From Nymphaea colorata (lineage: Eukaryota > Streptophyta > Magnoliopsida > Nymphaeales > Nymphaeaceae), in assembly GCF_008831285.2 (NCBI RefSeq), contig NC_045142.1, positions 16,367,354 through 16,431,353 on the forward strand: DNA of 64,000 bases. Reading direction: 5' to 3'. Positions 12,930-25,020 of this stretch are shown in pieces. The notes under the pieces are model-generated. The model was not told where the DNA came from. It did not search any database and saw only the letters and a list, made by a program, of their open reading frames with translations. Every line of letters begins with the position of its first letter. The first letter of the stretch is position 1. The translations under genes were made by a program, and so were the position numbers.

Positions 12930-13340
12930 TGTTAACAGATCGAATTTGAATTGGATATACTCTTAACTATATCCATTTTTTTGCATATTCATATAATTCG
13001 GATTCAAATAGGAACAAAGAAAAGTCATATGCGAATCTGGATCCAAAATCCGCTTTCACAATCCGAATCCGATTTTCACATTCATACCGAATTTTAATCC
13101 GAGTTTTGAACCATTTCTGACTAACTTTTAAAAGGTAAGATCATTAGGTATACGATGTCTAATTAAAAACTAAATTCGATCCAATCTGAACCCATATCCG
13201 AATCCTTATCTGATCAGATATATATCCAGTCAAATGTCATTTTTTAAATCCAAATTTGATCCAACTTCTTAATTGATTTTTTCACAAAGATTCAGTCGGA
13301 TATCCAATCTAAATTGAATATATTGACATTCTTGCTCTCT
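12930..13340. repeat. Dispersed repeat, copy 3
   Basis: The segment is rich in AATCCGAATCCGAT-like words and ends with 'gaatatattgacatt'. It aligns by eye with the copy at 14520-14890 and inversely with the one at 12300-12660. The inverted pair 12300/12930 could be the two ends of one element. Confidence 0.45.
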
Positions 13341-13569
13341 CCAAATTTCCTATGAAAGAGAGGTAAGAGAAAATATAGCGCGATGAATGGTCATCTGGAT
13401 TTGATGGCAGGACTAGTACTAGAAGGCTGAGAATGAGCTCCACATCCATATTTTTGCCTCAAGTTTATGACAAGGGACAGCAGATTGCAAGGGCTGCGAG
13501 AAGCAGAGATGCGTTGGTGGCTGATAACCATTGGTGAATATGAGTTATTAACTTCTGAAAATTGGGTGC

Positions 13570-13760
13570 TAAGGAAGCTTATGGCCAGGGGTGGCGGCGG
13601 GGCGGCGGCAAGGGCCATGGCCCCTCAGCGGATTTAAAAAAAAAAAAAAATCAAAATTTTACTTGTAAATTTAAAAAAATATAATTTAATGTATATAAAA
13701 ATTTAAAAAAATTATATTTGGGCTCCTATTAAAATTTCAAAATTATAGTTCATGCATGCG
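13570..13760 (-). repeat. GC-rich terminus followed by A/T-rich 'AAAATTT' block
   Basis: A C/G-rich segment containing GGGCCATGGCCCC is followed by A-rich sequence with AAATTTAAAAA words. An inverted counterpart lies at 11330-11500 (AAATTTT-rich, then GGGGCCAAGGCCCCC). This is the sort of GC-rich end often seen on dispersed plant DNA elements. The class is not assigned, and the open frame over it is low complexity. Confidence 0.35.
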
Positions 13761-14519
13761 ACAAAAAATTCCTAACTTCTCCCCTGCTCATGGCAGCAGA
13801 TGGGAAAACCGATGGTAAAGAACAGAACAGATGGTGAAGGCGGCAGAAGAATCGTGGTGGGAGTCAATAACAGGCGTTGGAAGATGACAGCCAGTCTAGA
13901 TTGATAGGAGTGGAAGTCCTTTGGCTATCAAAAGTTTCAAAGCATTTGGGAGGTTATATTTGATCGAAAGAAGGCCGTTCCCACTTCCGAAGCATGTGCA
14001 ATATGTTTGAAAGGAAGGAAGCCTACCCCATCACATCAGCCTTTTTTGTTGACTATTTGGGCAGATCCAACCTGTAGGGTCTATTGCCAGGAACTGATAC
14101 TTGAATTGTCTTCTAGAAAATATTAGAAAAACAATAGAGAATTCAAAGTTGAACTATGTTTTCTAAAACAAAGACACCAATATTTCTGACTTGGTTGTTT
14201 GCAAAAAAAAAAAAAGGCTCTCAAGCCTTAAAGTATTGATTTATCTAATTTAACTGTTGATTCTTACAAAATGAATTATATGTTAGCTTTCATAATGAAA
14301 AAAAAAAAGGGCAGAAGGTATATGAAAGTTCTGATAAAGCTGAATGTAACAGCAGTCTGCAGCAATAATTCTGCCAACAATATTATTTCAGTTAATCACT
14401 GGATAACAACAAAGAGAAACTGCCGGCCTCCATTCAAAAGGAAACAATTCAAATTATAAATGTTGATAACGATCTAAGTGTTACGATTATGATATGGGAT
14501 ACGTCAAAGAGAAAGAAAT

Positions 14520-14890
14520 CTGGTGCTCTCAAAACCAATAGCAACAAAGGAAACCCATATCTGGATCCAAATCCAAAATCTGATTTAACAATTAGAATCC
14601 GATTTTTACATTCATATCCAAATCCAAATTCAAATTTTGAACCGAATCTGGCTGATTTTCAAAATGTAACAACATCATATATAGGATTATTTAAAAATGA
14701 ATCCGATCTGAATCCATATCTGAATTCGACTGGATATTTATGTATATCTAAATCCAAATCTTAGTCCGAACAAATGTCATTTATTAAATCCAAATCCAGT
14801 CTGATTTCTTAATGGGATTTTAAAATTTTTTCCATATCCAATTTTTTTTATCAGACATCCGATTCAAATCGAATATATCGACATCCCTTG
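14520..14890. repeat. Dispersed repeat, copy 4
   Basis: This is the same family as 12930-13340. It has repeated ATCCAAATCC words, a shared central phrase 'caaatgtcattt', and the ending 'tcgaatatatcgacatcc'. The open frame at 14489-14764 is a translation of the repeat (Asn-Pro-Asn-rich) and is not a gene. Confidence 0.5.
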
Positions 14891-15251
14891 CACCGTGGAT
14901 GTAAGACTAAAAAAATCCAAACCGCATTAAAATTTTTATTCTCATTCTTTTTCCTGGGATTAGAGGCCCCTCAGATAATTTGAAGGCTATTGGGGCCCAA
15001 GACTATCCTCATGTCCACCTACTCACTGGTCATGGTCTTGGTGTTGGCTAATCCTTGGCCACTACTCAATAGCAGGCTATCAAACTACACACAAGAAGGA
15101 TTTTCTTTGCTTTTTGTTGATGGGTGAGTGACAAACTACTTTCTAGTAAATAAGGGTCTTCTGCAAACCAGTGGAAAGTGAAAGGGCAAACCATAAGAGA
15201 TCCAATTTAAAATGTTGGGAGTTGTTTCTGTTTGCTGAAGATGAACAAAGA

Positions 15252-15284
<33 letters not shown>

Positions 15285-16916
15285 ATATGGATAAAAAGAA
15301 ATCACAAACAAACAAGAATGCTTATACAGGCTAACACAACTGCTTTTGACCAACAAAGAATAGATCAAGTTCCATGAAGGAACTTTCCGCTGTTAGAGTA
15401 GAAACAGATAAAAAAATTCTCTAATTAACCGTTATCATAGATCATATTCTGCTCCCTACAAGACATTAACTTTCTATCCACTTCAAAGGGCAGTTGGATA
15501 TCAACTAGCCTTATTTCTCATTCTACCCTTCACCTCCCATTTTTAGACTATATTCATCTACCTTTGAGAAGCCCTTTATAGAAACCCTAAATTTATTACA
15601 AGTCAAAATGACCATTTCTGCCATTCTCAATGTGAGTTTACACTAGTTTTCAAAATGGAACTCTAACAGTATAGGCCATTTATCAAAACAGAACTCTAAA
15701 AAGTTCATTCAAGGACTATGAATCTAGACCTGGATCACCTAGGCTGTTGTCAGTTTGCAAGTGATCTTTTTAAACCTGCTACCTGCCATTTTTCGCCCTA
15801 AAATTGATAGCTTGATTCTGAATTCTAAGAGTTGCCTAATACCTAAGCGATTAGTATAATTTTCACCTTTTCAAGTCCTCAGGAGTTGTTGGAGTCATTT
15901 TGTTAGGGATTCCCTCTTAGAACCAGCCCACTCTAACCTAAACAACTCACTGAGATTAGTCACTTGCCATTTATGGATCACTAACACCCTATCAGACCTG
16001 ACCAATCTCAACATAGGGTCTCTTCAGTGTCTATAGAGTACTCTTGTGGGTTACTTTTAGTTTCAAGATCTAGATTTGAGTTATAGAGTGATTGTCTTGA
16101 AACTAGGGTGTCACCCGCTCACTCATTTTAGCAGGCTATAGCTAAAATTCTCTCAATCTTGAACATGACAGGTCACTCTGAGCTAAGATTTGACTCTTTA
16201 GTGCTCAACCTAAGTATTCCTGACTTTAATTTTTAGTTCATTAATTCATATTTTAGTTCATTTGCGTTTCTACAAATTCACTAAAGGTTATCCAGTTTCA
16301 GACATTGTACGTCAGTGAAGATCGATCTTCTGAATTGAATCCCTCCAAAAGCATGTGCTTGATGATTTTTTAAACTATAAAAAGTATGCTACACATTCTA
16401 CGTGATCACCTTTCTAGTATGGATAACAAAATTGTATGCAAGAGGGTAAATAATTAGATTCTTTTGACCCTAGAGTAGGAATGAAAGGTCATCTTGAGTT
16501 CTTTTCCAGGTAATTGGTTTACTTCAGAAAAAATTGTTTGTTAAGGCATGCATGAAAAGAAATTACTCTCCGTAGGGATTGATCGACATTGAATGTGAGG
16601 TTGAACACTAAATAAAGAAAATATTTTGGTGAACTCGATTTCAAGACAAACATATAGACTATTTTGTACTTCGAAACGTAAAGTGTGACACATGGCTTCA
16701 GGGAATGACAGGGACACAGTTGATTCTAGAAAAACAAGAATTCCAATATATTATGGCATCTGAGAGAGTATTTGATACTGCTTTTTTGTGCACATAGCTA
16801 TCTGATCGTGTCATGCATACGGTTATAGTTGACTAGTTTTTTGACATGTCTGATTTGATTTCATTATGACTTTGCTTTTGTCAACAATGATGAACTTATT
16901 TTGTTTGTTGACTTGA

Positions 16917-16918
<2 letters not shown>
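14891..16918. other. Intergenic DNA, no gene recognised
   Basis: Apart from an (AC)n tract at 15253-15278, I see no structure that I can assign. Stops are frequent in all frames, and no transposon motif is visible. Confidence 0.4.
15253..15278. repeat. (AC)n microsatellite
   Basis: This is a run of about 13 AC units. Confidence 0.95.

Positions 16919-16981
<63 letters not shown>
16919..16981. repeat. (AT)n microsatellite, about 31 units
   Basis: This is an uninterrupted AT run of just over 60 bases. It is self-complementary, so it can form cruciforms and is likely to be length-variable. Confidence 0.97.
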
Positions 16982-16983
<2 letters not shown>

Positions 16984-18614
16984 TGTATATGTGATGTTTG
17001 ACATTTATTCCTTTGGATTTTCATGATTGCATGTGCATGTTATGATTCTTTTATTTTAAAGTCATATGCATGACATTATGAGTAAGAATATTAAGTTTTG
17101 AGTTCACTCTGACTGTGTCTTAAAGTTAGGGTTCACTAATTGGTTACATGGTTTGGCTCATTACTATAATGGTACATGATTTCAAATATAGTGACATTTC
17201 AATTTCACATCTTATAAAAAAAAGTTCATGTTTTAGTCATATGACTCTGGCTGAATATAGATATGTCATCCAATTGTGAACATGCTTAAACAACACATTA
17301 AGAACAGTGTTTTTCTTATTAACACAGGAGATCGATACACTAAGAAAAACCATACTAAACTTAACCCACATTTAGCATCGTAAGAGACAATTTGCCTTAG
17401 AGGAGGCTGAAGCCATGAACCATGCTATGACTAGACCTGAGAGAAATGGTCTACGAGCACACAAAAACATACAAGCTTATAATACATGGAAGTGCATGAA
17501 CACTGTTGCCCGTGTCACAATGCTATGCTGTCTATGTGAGATGATAAATTTTGTTTGGGAGAGGCCCAGTTACATATTTAAAATTTTTATAGCCGTCAAA
17601 TTACATTTTTTTTAATTTACAAGGGCCAAATACAAATTTTTCAAAATTTTAGTTATTAAATTTTGTTTTTCAAATTTTGAGAGGCCGTCCCCACTTCGCT
17701 TTGAGAGTGCTTTGTTGATTCTCTGATTTGTGGGAATACGGGTCTTTTCTAAACGTTAGATCGAAAGCCCATCGTCTCACTGGCCGACCTTGACCCCTAT
17801 TTATTTACGCAACCCTCTATATAGAATATGCTTTATATGGTTAACCATTCAATTACCTCCTTATAAACCGTTCAACATGATGAGGCACATGTATCAAGCC
17901 GTACAGACTTCGTCACAATAGGGTTCTCTGATGTTTTCTCCAACCGTTAGTGTGTGTGGGCAGCAGTGACAGTATATCATATATGGTCACAAAAGCCAGC
18001 CGTCAGTGACAATTGTGTATGATGACATTATCGCACACTGTCAGTAATTTCACTGGCAAAAAAATTCCATCAGAGACAACCTTTGTTGTTGATGTATATC
18101 GCTACATTTCTTCATTGCTGAAAATGTTATTGAAGGAAAAATCGTCAGTGATAAGATGATACACCTATGATAATCTTGTCTAGATGTTGTAAAAAATTGC
18201 ATCTTTGACACTCCACCACATCGCCAGTAAATTTGTAATTTTATAAAAATTTTCTTTAGTTTATGGCATGTATCACTATGATGAACACAACATGTGTTGA
18301 AGCCGTGCAACAAAATGACATTGCACACAAATGAGATAATAAATTATTGTATTAATCTTTATGAAACGTGTACATTCATACAAAACTGTACTTGAATGTC
18401 AGAATTCTATTTATATTACATTGACACAACATTTCATAATAGGAAAAAAAGAAAAGAAGAATTAATGTGATTGTAGAAATGCTTGGCTAGCATATACTTC
18501 AACATCATTTAAACTTCCTATTACAGCTGACTACGTCCATGTTGGACCAAAACAGAAAACCAGTAATAAATTATAGGAAAACAACAATGTGTGCATTCAG
18601 ATGTGTGTATACTG
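16982..18614. other. Intergenic DNA with possible CACTA-like subterminal words
   Basis: No gene is seen. At 17920-18060 the words 'gtcagtgac' and 'gtcagtaa' recur several times near a GC-richer stretch, which resembles transposon subterminal arrays. No terminus was found for it. Confidence 0.3.
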
Positions 18615-18970
18615 CACTACAAGAAGGGACGCATTTAGTAACACACCTAAAACGTTGCTACATAACAGCAACAAAGAATATGCGAGACCGGTCCTATTAC
18701 TAAAAGCCTTGACTCTGAATCCATTAGTAATGAAAAAGCCATTAATTAATAAACTTGAGGCATCAGCAATGAAAATATTTCATTATGAATTGCATATAAG
18801 AGTGAAATCTTACGTTGGAAATACTCTGCTGCCTACCTGGGAGTTGGGCAAAATTATGTTGTAATAACGAAAATATGCATTACAGATAGTTGAACATTTG
18901 ATTATTAACAACAGAAGCCTTTGTTACTAAATCAACCATAATTAGTAATGAAAAAGTGTGATACTAATTT
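18615..18970 (+). mobile_element. CACTA (En/Spm-type) terminus and subterminal region
   Basis: The segment opens with CACTACAAGAAGGGAC, the characteristic CACTA-superfamily terminus. Over the next 330 bases the word TTAGTAA or its complement TTACTAA recurs about five times in both orientations, as in the subterminal transposase-binding arrays of this superfamily. I found no matching opposite terminus or transposase, so this is an end fragment or an element whose other end has decayed. Confidence 0.6.
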
Positions 18971-19890
18971 TTTTTCCTTAAAAATTATTTATTGTTACAT
19001 TAATGCAATGTCTCTTTTGAGCTGTGAGAAGATTACAAAAATGATCAAACACACCTAAATAATCTAAGGATTAACATGTAGACGCTCACAATGAAAATGA
19101 GTGCTGAAGTGGGTGCTGCAATGACACTCTGCTTGAGAATTTCGGACACCAGAAGGCACATTGTTAACCCGAAATCATCTTCTGCAGTATGATAAAGAAT
19201 GCAATATCAGCTACTCACCACTCCTTGCCTGGTTGGCCTGATTCAGACTGGATTCTTTGCCATACCTATGTACCAGCATATCAACAGAAATAGCTGAAAG
19301 CAGCCCAACCAACTATTTCAGTCATCTAAAAAGCACAAAGAACCATCAAATGATGGTGTGTGTAACAAATAAAGATATATCATATTTACCAAACCTAAGT
19401 ACTTGACTGCATTTAAAATTATTATTTCTTTGGCTCATCATACCCTTCTATAGTTCTAGAGGAAATTATAGTAGAATGGAGAAAAGAGGTAGCATGTGCC
19501 TAAGCTAGTGTTCTGTAATGTCAAGGATATCCACTGCCCAGTTGCAACGTGAACACATTCACAAGCACAAACATAATTAATACAAACATTAAAATCACAA
19601 TTTTAAAAGTCTATTTTAAGGTGGAAGCTAGATTTCTTTCTTTTCTTTTAAGATGGCTCACAAATCAAAGCAAGACCCAATAGAAATCAAAGGAGCTTGA
19701 GTCCTTTGCTTGGGCTTTAAGGCCAATAAATGTCCAAAATTATTCTACCTTTTTTAGTTTCTTCCAGGTCTGATATGAACCACATATCCTACGTATATAA
19801 GTAGATCCAATCGATACTCTACTTGAAAACCTACATGATTAATGGTTCACACTGATCAATATTAATATTGAAGTGAAGGGCGGCACTGCT
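18971..19890. other. Intergenic DNA, nothing assigned
   Basis: AT-rich, with stops in all frames and no motif seen. Confidence 0.35.
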
Positions 19891-20341
19891 GATGTAAGCC
19901 CCTCTCGATTTCACTCTGTCTCTTCCGCCTTCTCCTTCTTTCTCGCTCTCTATCACAGCTCTGCTCTTCTCACTCTCTGTCTTGAATCCTCTCGCCCTTA
20001 CTCTCCCTCTCACCTGTCTTTTTACCTTGCCCGAACTCTCACCCTTTGTTTCTCCATTCGTCTTTCCATTGCTGTCTCTTCCTCCTGTGCATGTGTCTTC
20101 CTTAGCCGAACCATCTCCCTCTCAATTGGATGTCGTCCTCTATCGTCATACCTCTCTCTTGATCTCTCTCTTGTTCATGAGGGCTATTTTGGAGTTGGTA
20201 ATTGGAGGAGTGTGTCTTTCCCCTTATACCAATGAATGGAAGGTGTTGGAGGAGACAACAACATATAACCTTAGCTATTTGGGGATCAATCAAGCATTTG
20301 GAGTCGCTGTCGGGGACATTATAACAGCTAAGAAGCTATAA
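19890..20341 (+). other. Pyrimidine-rich leader ending in a gypsy-like primer-binding-site-like word
   Basis: A strongly C/T-rich stretch (19900-20170) is followed at 20298-20315 by TGGAGTCGCTGTCGGGGA. This resembles the primer-binding sites of plant gypsy elements (TGGCGCCGTTGTCGGGGA type) and directly follows ...CAAGCA, as after an LTR end. No gag is visible downstream, so the piece may be an LTR-leader relic. The two overlapping open frames over it are Ser/Leu low-complexity translations of the pyrimidine tract. Confidence 0.3.
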
Positions 20342-21754
20342 GAGTAGTGAGTATGACTAAGCAAACCTAATTTTATTGGATTTTTGCCCTAAGAATGTAT
20401 AAAATTTTCTCTTTAGCATGATAAGTTAGTGCTTAGGGAGCATGGAAGAGATTTTGATGGTGTGGCGAAGGTTTAGGACTGTTTTGACGAATGTTTCATG
20501 CATGCTATCGTTGATATGAATATTCAGTTGCTTATGGGAATGTTGACTCACATGTGAAATTATGATTTGAATAAATGACATAACGTGTAAATTATTAGGG
20601 TTCGGACATACATTAGGGTGCTATAATGATGCTTATTTTGTAGGGATTTAATTAATTTTATGTCTTCACTAGTGAGCTAGAGTTGTCTCATCAAATTGAC
20701 AAATGGAGAAACATGACAATTGAGATGGCACTTCAAATAAAAAAGACGTTAAAAAACATACTACTAGTAGGTTGAATTGAGGTGTTGGAGTTTAAATCAA
20801 TTGGTCATAACCTCAAAAAAATGAAAAAAACTTATTGGAGGGCTTTATAGGCCGATACTACCCATTGACACCCACTTGAATTTTTGTAGGTGCACTAGGC
20901 ACGCTGAGTAGACCTTGAGTGACAGAATTTGAAGTTTGAGGTGATTTTGGGTGTTTGTGGCGATGCATGACAAGTATGGTGGTATTCTAAGCAAATCTCT
21001 GCCTGGGGCCAAATTTAGAATTTGTGCTTTTCAGGGTCGTTGGATGCTATGATTGTATGTTGTTGATTGATGTGTGTTAGAACGTACTTATTGCCTCATA
21101 AATGTACGCATGTAATTGAATGTTATGAGACTTGTTGACTATTTTTAAATTATTACGCAATGACATATGCATGTTAGCAATTATAACTGCTTAGGATATA
21201 TTAGGCAAGATATTGAGTCGAGTATCTCATTGACCCCGATTGTATAGTAGTGAGCATCCTAACATGATATTTGCATAAGACAGCTACGAGGCAATCACAT
21301 ATTGAGACTACTCTCCATAGTTCGACTAAGTTTTTGTATAATGTGATTGTAATGTTTGATTGATGTGAATGTTATAAGCTTTTCGTTTGCATTGCCATTG
21401 GGTGGTGATTCAATTGGATGAACTTGAAAAGTAGAAGTACCCATAAAGTATGACAGCTAGTTAAGAGTATTGACTGAATGTGTAACACTCGTATGAAGGT
21501 GTTTTGAGGTATAGGTGCACTCGTGAAGTGAACCAACCTCATGTGCTAGCTAGTCTTGTTGTGAATATGTCCTCACAATAATAAATTAAGAAAGAATAAT
21601 TGATGGGAGGCCAGTGGGTTATGGCAATATGTTTGGGACATGTCCCACCCTCACCACTGGTCTTGCCTACCCAAAGTTCAGGTTTGCTACAAATTTTGAG
21701 TTATATTTTTTTTTATTTGACCATCAACATTATGTCTAACGTTATAAACTTATC
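20342..21754. other. Noncoding DNA, possible LTR-element relic
   Basis: No protein motif is seen. It may continue the relic suggested by the primer-binding-site-like word upstream, but no second LTR was found. Confidence 0.3.
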
Positions 21755-21957
21755 TTACCCCAATTGTCACTTTATCATGAGGTAAGTCCACTAGTTCCCA
21801 AGTCTTATTCTTCTCTATCAATGAAACTTCTTCTTTCATTGAACTTACCCATTCTGTGCATTTGCATGTTTCATCATAACTTAATGGTTTAAATGCAAGA
21901 AGGGAAAATGAACATTTTTCATATACATCTTTGAGAAACTTTATCTTCCTTGGAGGT
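21755..21957 (-). pseudogene. Ty1/copia reverse transcriptase N-terminal fragment
   Basis: The minus strand encodes the copia motif EWVSSMKEEVSLIEKNKTWELVDLP, which marks the start of the reverse transcriptase domain. It breaks off at a stop after VTIGVR (about 21753), where the family would continue. Upstream it is cut at 21957 by the LTR of the nested element. It is the continuation of the copia copy at 30350-34182, displaced by that insertion. Reverse transcriptase and RNase H downstream are missing, so the copy is dead. Confidence 0.85.
21953..21957. repeat. Target-site duplication GAGGT (left)
   Basis: The five bases before the TG of the left LTR are GAGGT and are repeated exactly at 30345-30349 after the CA of the right LTR. 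Confidence 0.92.
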
Positions 21958-24189
21958 TGTTTGCATCTCAAAATTTTCATTGGTTTTGAAATGCTTTAGA
22001 AAAATGAGGTTTGTTTTGAAATAAGAAAGAAAGGGACTCGCCCGTCAGTACGAAGATTGACCGTTCCCGGCGCCTTTACCGGGAGTACTCAATCCAAGGA
22101 CTATGTTTATCATTGATGCATTTCATTTTAACTTAAACATTATTTTGATTCTATATGCGGTGTAGAAAATATTGAAAGTTTGATGTTTCAAACTTTTGAA
22201 AAGACTCTTGAAGAGTTGCTTGAAAATGTGAAATATTTTGAGGAAAAAGTGAAATTAGTAAATATCATTTGAAAAGCTTGTGAAATCATTTTGAAATCAC
22301 TTTAGTGTTCTCTTAAGACTTTAAGTAGGTTTGAGATTTTGCTCTAATTCGACTACCACCTAATTAGAGCTTCATCCCTTCTTGCTTAAGTTTTTTTGGA
22401 GATGTACTTGTGATCATCTGTGAAATAATGTGGGTGAGAATGCATGGATGCATTTATCTTATATGATTGAAAGAATGTAAATCATTCCTACCGCAACATT
22501 CATCTAAAGTCATTCCTACCACAACATACATCTAAGATTTTTGTTTTTGTAAATATCATATATATGAAAGAAAAGTTTTTGAAAATGGATTGGGATTGTA
22601 GACCTATCAAGCATGAATCCAATATTGGGTCATTACTTGGTTTGTGGTTTTAATGAAGTCGGCAAATAAAAAATTAAAATCTTAAATGGTAAGAAATTGA
22701 AAGAACGGAAAATATGAAGGACTACATCTCAAGAGAGATATAGAGAAAGAGATCTTGAAAACCATAAAATCAAAGATTTAAAAGAAAGAGAGATATGTAT
22801 TCATATACGTATATATATGTATATATATATGTATACATATATATGTATAGATACGTATATGAAAGCTTGTAAAAAAATGATGTTTAAATCAAATAGAGAA
22901 GAAAAGATCATTTTCGAAAGAGAGAGAGATTTAAAAATGGAATACACGTATATATATTTTTATATACGTATATGAGAGTTTGTAAAAGAATATGTTTAAA
23001 TCATAAAAAGAGAATGACAAAAAGAAATAGTCATGTACACATATACATATATAACATGTATATACGTACTTGTCTTCATGGTAACTAAAATCAAGAAATG
23101 AATTAAAAATAACCAACTTCAATTTTTGATATAAGCTGGAGGGAAACTTAGGCTCATGCAAGAACCTAAGTTAAGTCTCCAAGGCCGCATTAGAGAAGTT
23201 TCTTTTAAAAGTGTTTTGGAAAATATGATTCATATCTAAACATGGAATGTTATGATTTGGTTTGCCACAAGGGATATTTCTTCCACCATTGGGTATGGAA
23301 GAAAATCAAGCAATATAACGAGTAACTCGTTAGGGTTCCTAATGGGGTGATTAGGAAAGAAACTAGCGCAAAATGACATGTAAATGCATATTAACATGTA
23401 TATACTTCATGAAGGTTTTCGACGGGTTGGACAAGTCCCAACCTCAAAAATCACAAGAAGAAATCTCAACCCCAAACACTCACTCTCATCGTGCATTGGG
23501 TCATATAAATGGAAGATTAGAATATCATGCATGAGCATCATTTCAAGCATGATTGATGAATGAAGACAATATATCAAGTATATTTTTGGAGATAAATGAA
23601 TATATAGATTTTGTTCCATCTTGCTCATACTCCCGGTGCACTCAAGAGTAGCTCTTGGTTTGAGATCATTTGAGTTATCTTGCACGGCCATGAGGAGATG
23701 GCAAGAGGAAAATGATGATATGAAAAGGAAAGATTGCATGATATAAGCATGAACATAAAATATCATCTCATCTTCTCATGCTTCCGGTGCACTTGAACAT
23801 AGCCTCTTGAGTCTAAAAATATAGATTGAGGGCTATCTCATATGGCCATGGGGAGAGGAAGAAGAGAAAAAATGATGAAATGAAAATTGAGGTTTACATA
23901 TCTCGGATATGAATGATATTGAAAATGTCATGGAGAGAAGAAAAAATGAAAATAAAAATAGAGGAAGATTAAATACCTCAAATGTGATTGATATTTGAAA
24001 TGATCCCTCTTTTTTTGAATGATCTTGGACTTACCTTGAATGAAGCTCCCAAGATGTTGAAGATGAAGAAAAATGGAAAGAGGAAGAGGGAGAGAGAAAG
24101 AGCTCAGGAGAAACCTTAAGTCTTCAAGTGAGAATACTCTAGGGTTTCTCGCAAGGCTAACTCTTTTTTAAGAGTGGAGAAGTGGAGGG

Positions 24190-24197
24190 TATTTATA
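24190..24197 (-). promoter_or_regulatory. TATA box in the 3' LTR
   Basis: The minus strand reads TATAAATA, about 345 bases inside the LTR start at 24540. The same word occurs at 29993-30000 in the 5' LTR. Transcription would start about 30 bases further on, making U3 short and R-U5 about 2.2 kb. Confidence 0.65.
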
Positions 24198-24207
24198 GAA
24201 AATTTTG

Positions 24208-24410
24208 GAGCCAAAATTTGAAATTCGAATTCAATATTTGAATTCAAGAGGGAAGAATTTTAGAGCCAAAATTCAAAATTCGAATTTAAGATTTGAATTC
24301 AAGAGGGAAGAGTTTTAGAGCTGAATTTTGAAATTTGAATTCAAGATTTGAATCCAAGAGGAAGAAGTTTTGGAGCCAAAATTCAAAATTTGAATTCGGC
24401 TTTGGAATTT
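24208..24410. repeat. 55-bp tandem array in the LTR U3 (about 3.6 units)
   Basis: Unit starts (GAGC(C/T)) fall at 24208, 24263, 24318 and 24373, an exact 55-base period. The units are rich in AATTCGAATTTAAGATT-like words. In transcription sense the array lies immediately upstream of the TATA box, where LTR enhancer repeats are usually found. Confidence 0.9.
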
Positions 24411-24637
24411 GAGTTTCAAATTCTCGATTTGGATCTAAACTTGGATTTTGGATCTAAACTTGGATTTAAAATTTATTTTAAAAATAATAGACCTAAAATT
24501 TTAATAACCCTCTTTTTTTGAAAAATTTGGGGTGATTACAAATTACCCTATTTTTTAATAAGTCGGTGTTAGCCGTGCTTAGTGACAAAGATAAGCGCCA
24601 CAAATTTTTCGAACAAAACATGTTGGAAGAGATGTTT

Positions 24638-25020
24638 CAGGCTTAACCCATTGCCTGAATGGGTTGTTTGAGCTTACATTGCAGGTTTAACCCCTTGCCT
24701 GCGTGGGTTTGCCGATATGAAATTCAGGTTTACCCCCTGAATAGGTTGCCTTGACTTGCATCGCAAGTTTATATCCTTATTTGTGTGGGTGGCGTTGGCT
24801 TGTAGTGCATGTTTAACCCATTTACCTGCGCGGGCTGCTTTGGCATGCAGTGCAAGTTTAAGCCCTTACCTGCATGAGTTGTTTTGGTTTGCAATGCAGG
24901 TTTAACCTCTTACCTGTGTGGGTTGCTTTGGCTTGCATTGCAGGTTTAACCCCTTGCCTGCGTGGGTTGCTCTTTTGTCCATAATTTCAGGTTTTACCCA
25001 TTTCCTGAATGAGTTGCTCT
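24638..25020. repeat. 44-bp tandem array, about nine units
   Basis: The word CA(G/A)GTTTAACC and its variants recur at 24638, 24682, 24725, 24764, 24808, 24853, 24897, 24941 and 24988. Each is followed by a 'ccttgcctg(c/a)(g/a)tgggttg' block. The period is 39-47, mostly 44. The array sits about 100 bases inside the 3' LTR. Confidence 0.9.

Larger units (their letters stand above)
21958..24540 (-). repeat. 3' LTR of the nested non-coding element (2583 bp)
   Basis: It aligns nearly end to end with 27751-30344. It contains TATA-dinucleotide-rich tracts (22800-22990) and a 55-bp tandem array (24208-24410). In the minus sense the TATAAATA box is at 24197-24190. Confidence 0.93.

Noticed and set aside
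19873-20341. Two overlapping plus-strand frames of about 120 residues
   Set aside because: Ser/Leu-rich translations of a pyrimidine tract in two frames at once; no recognised family.
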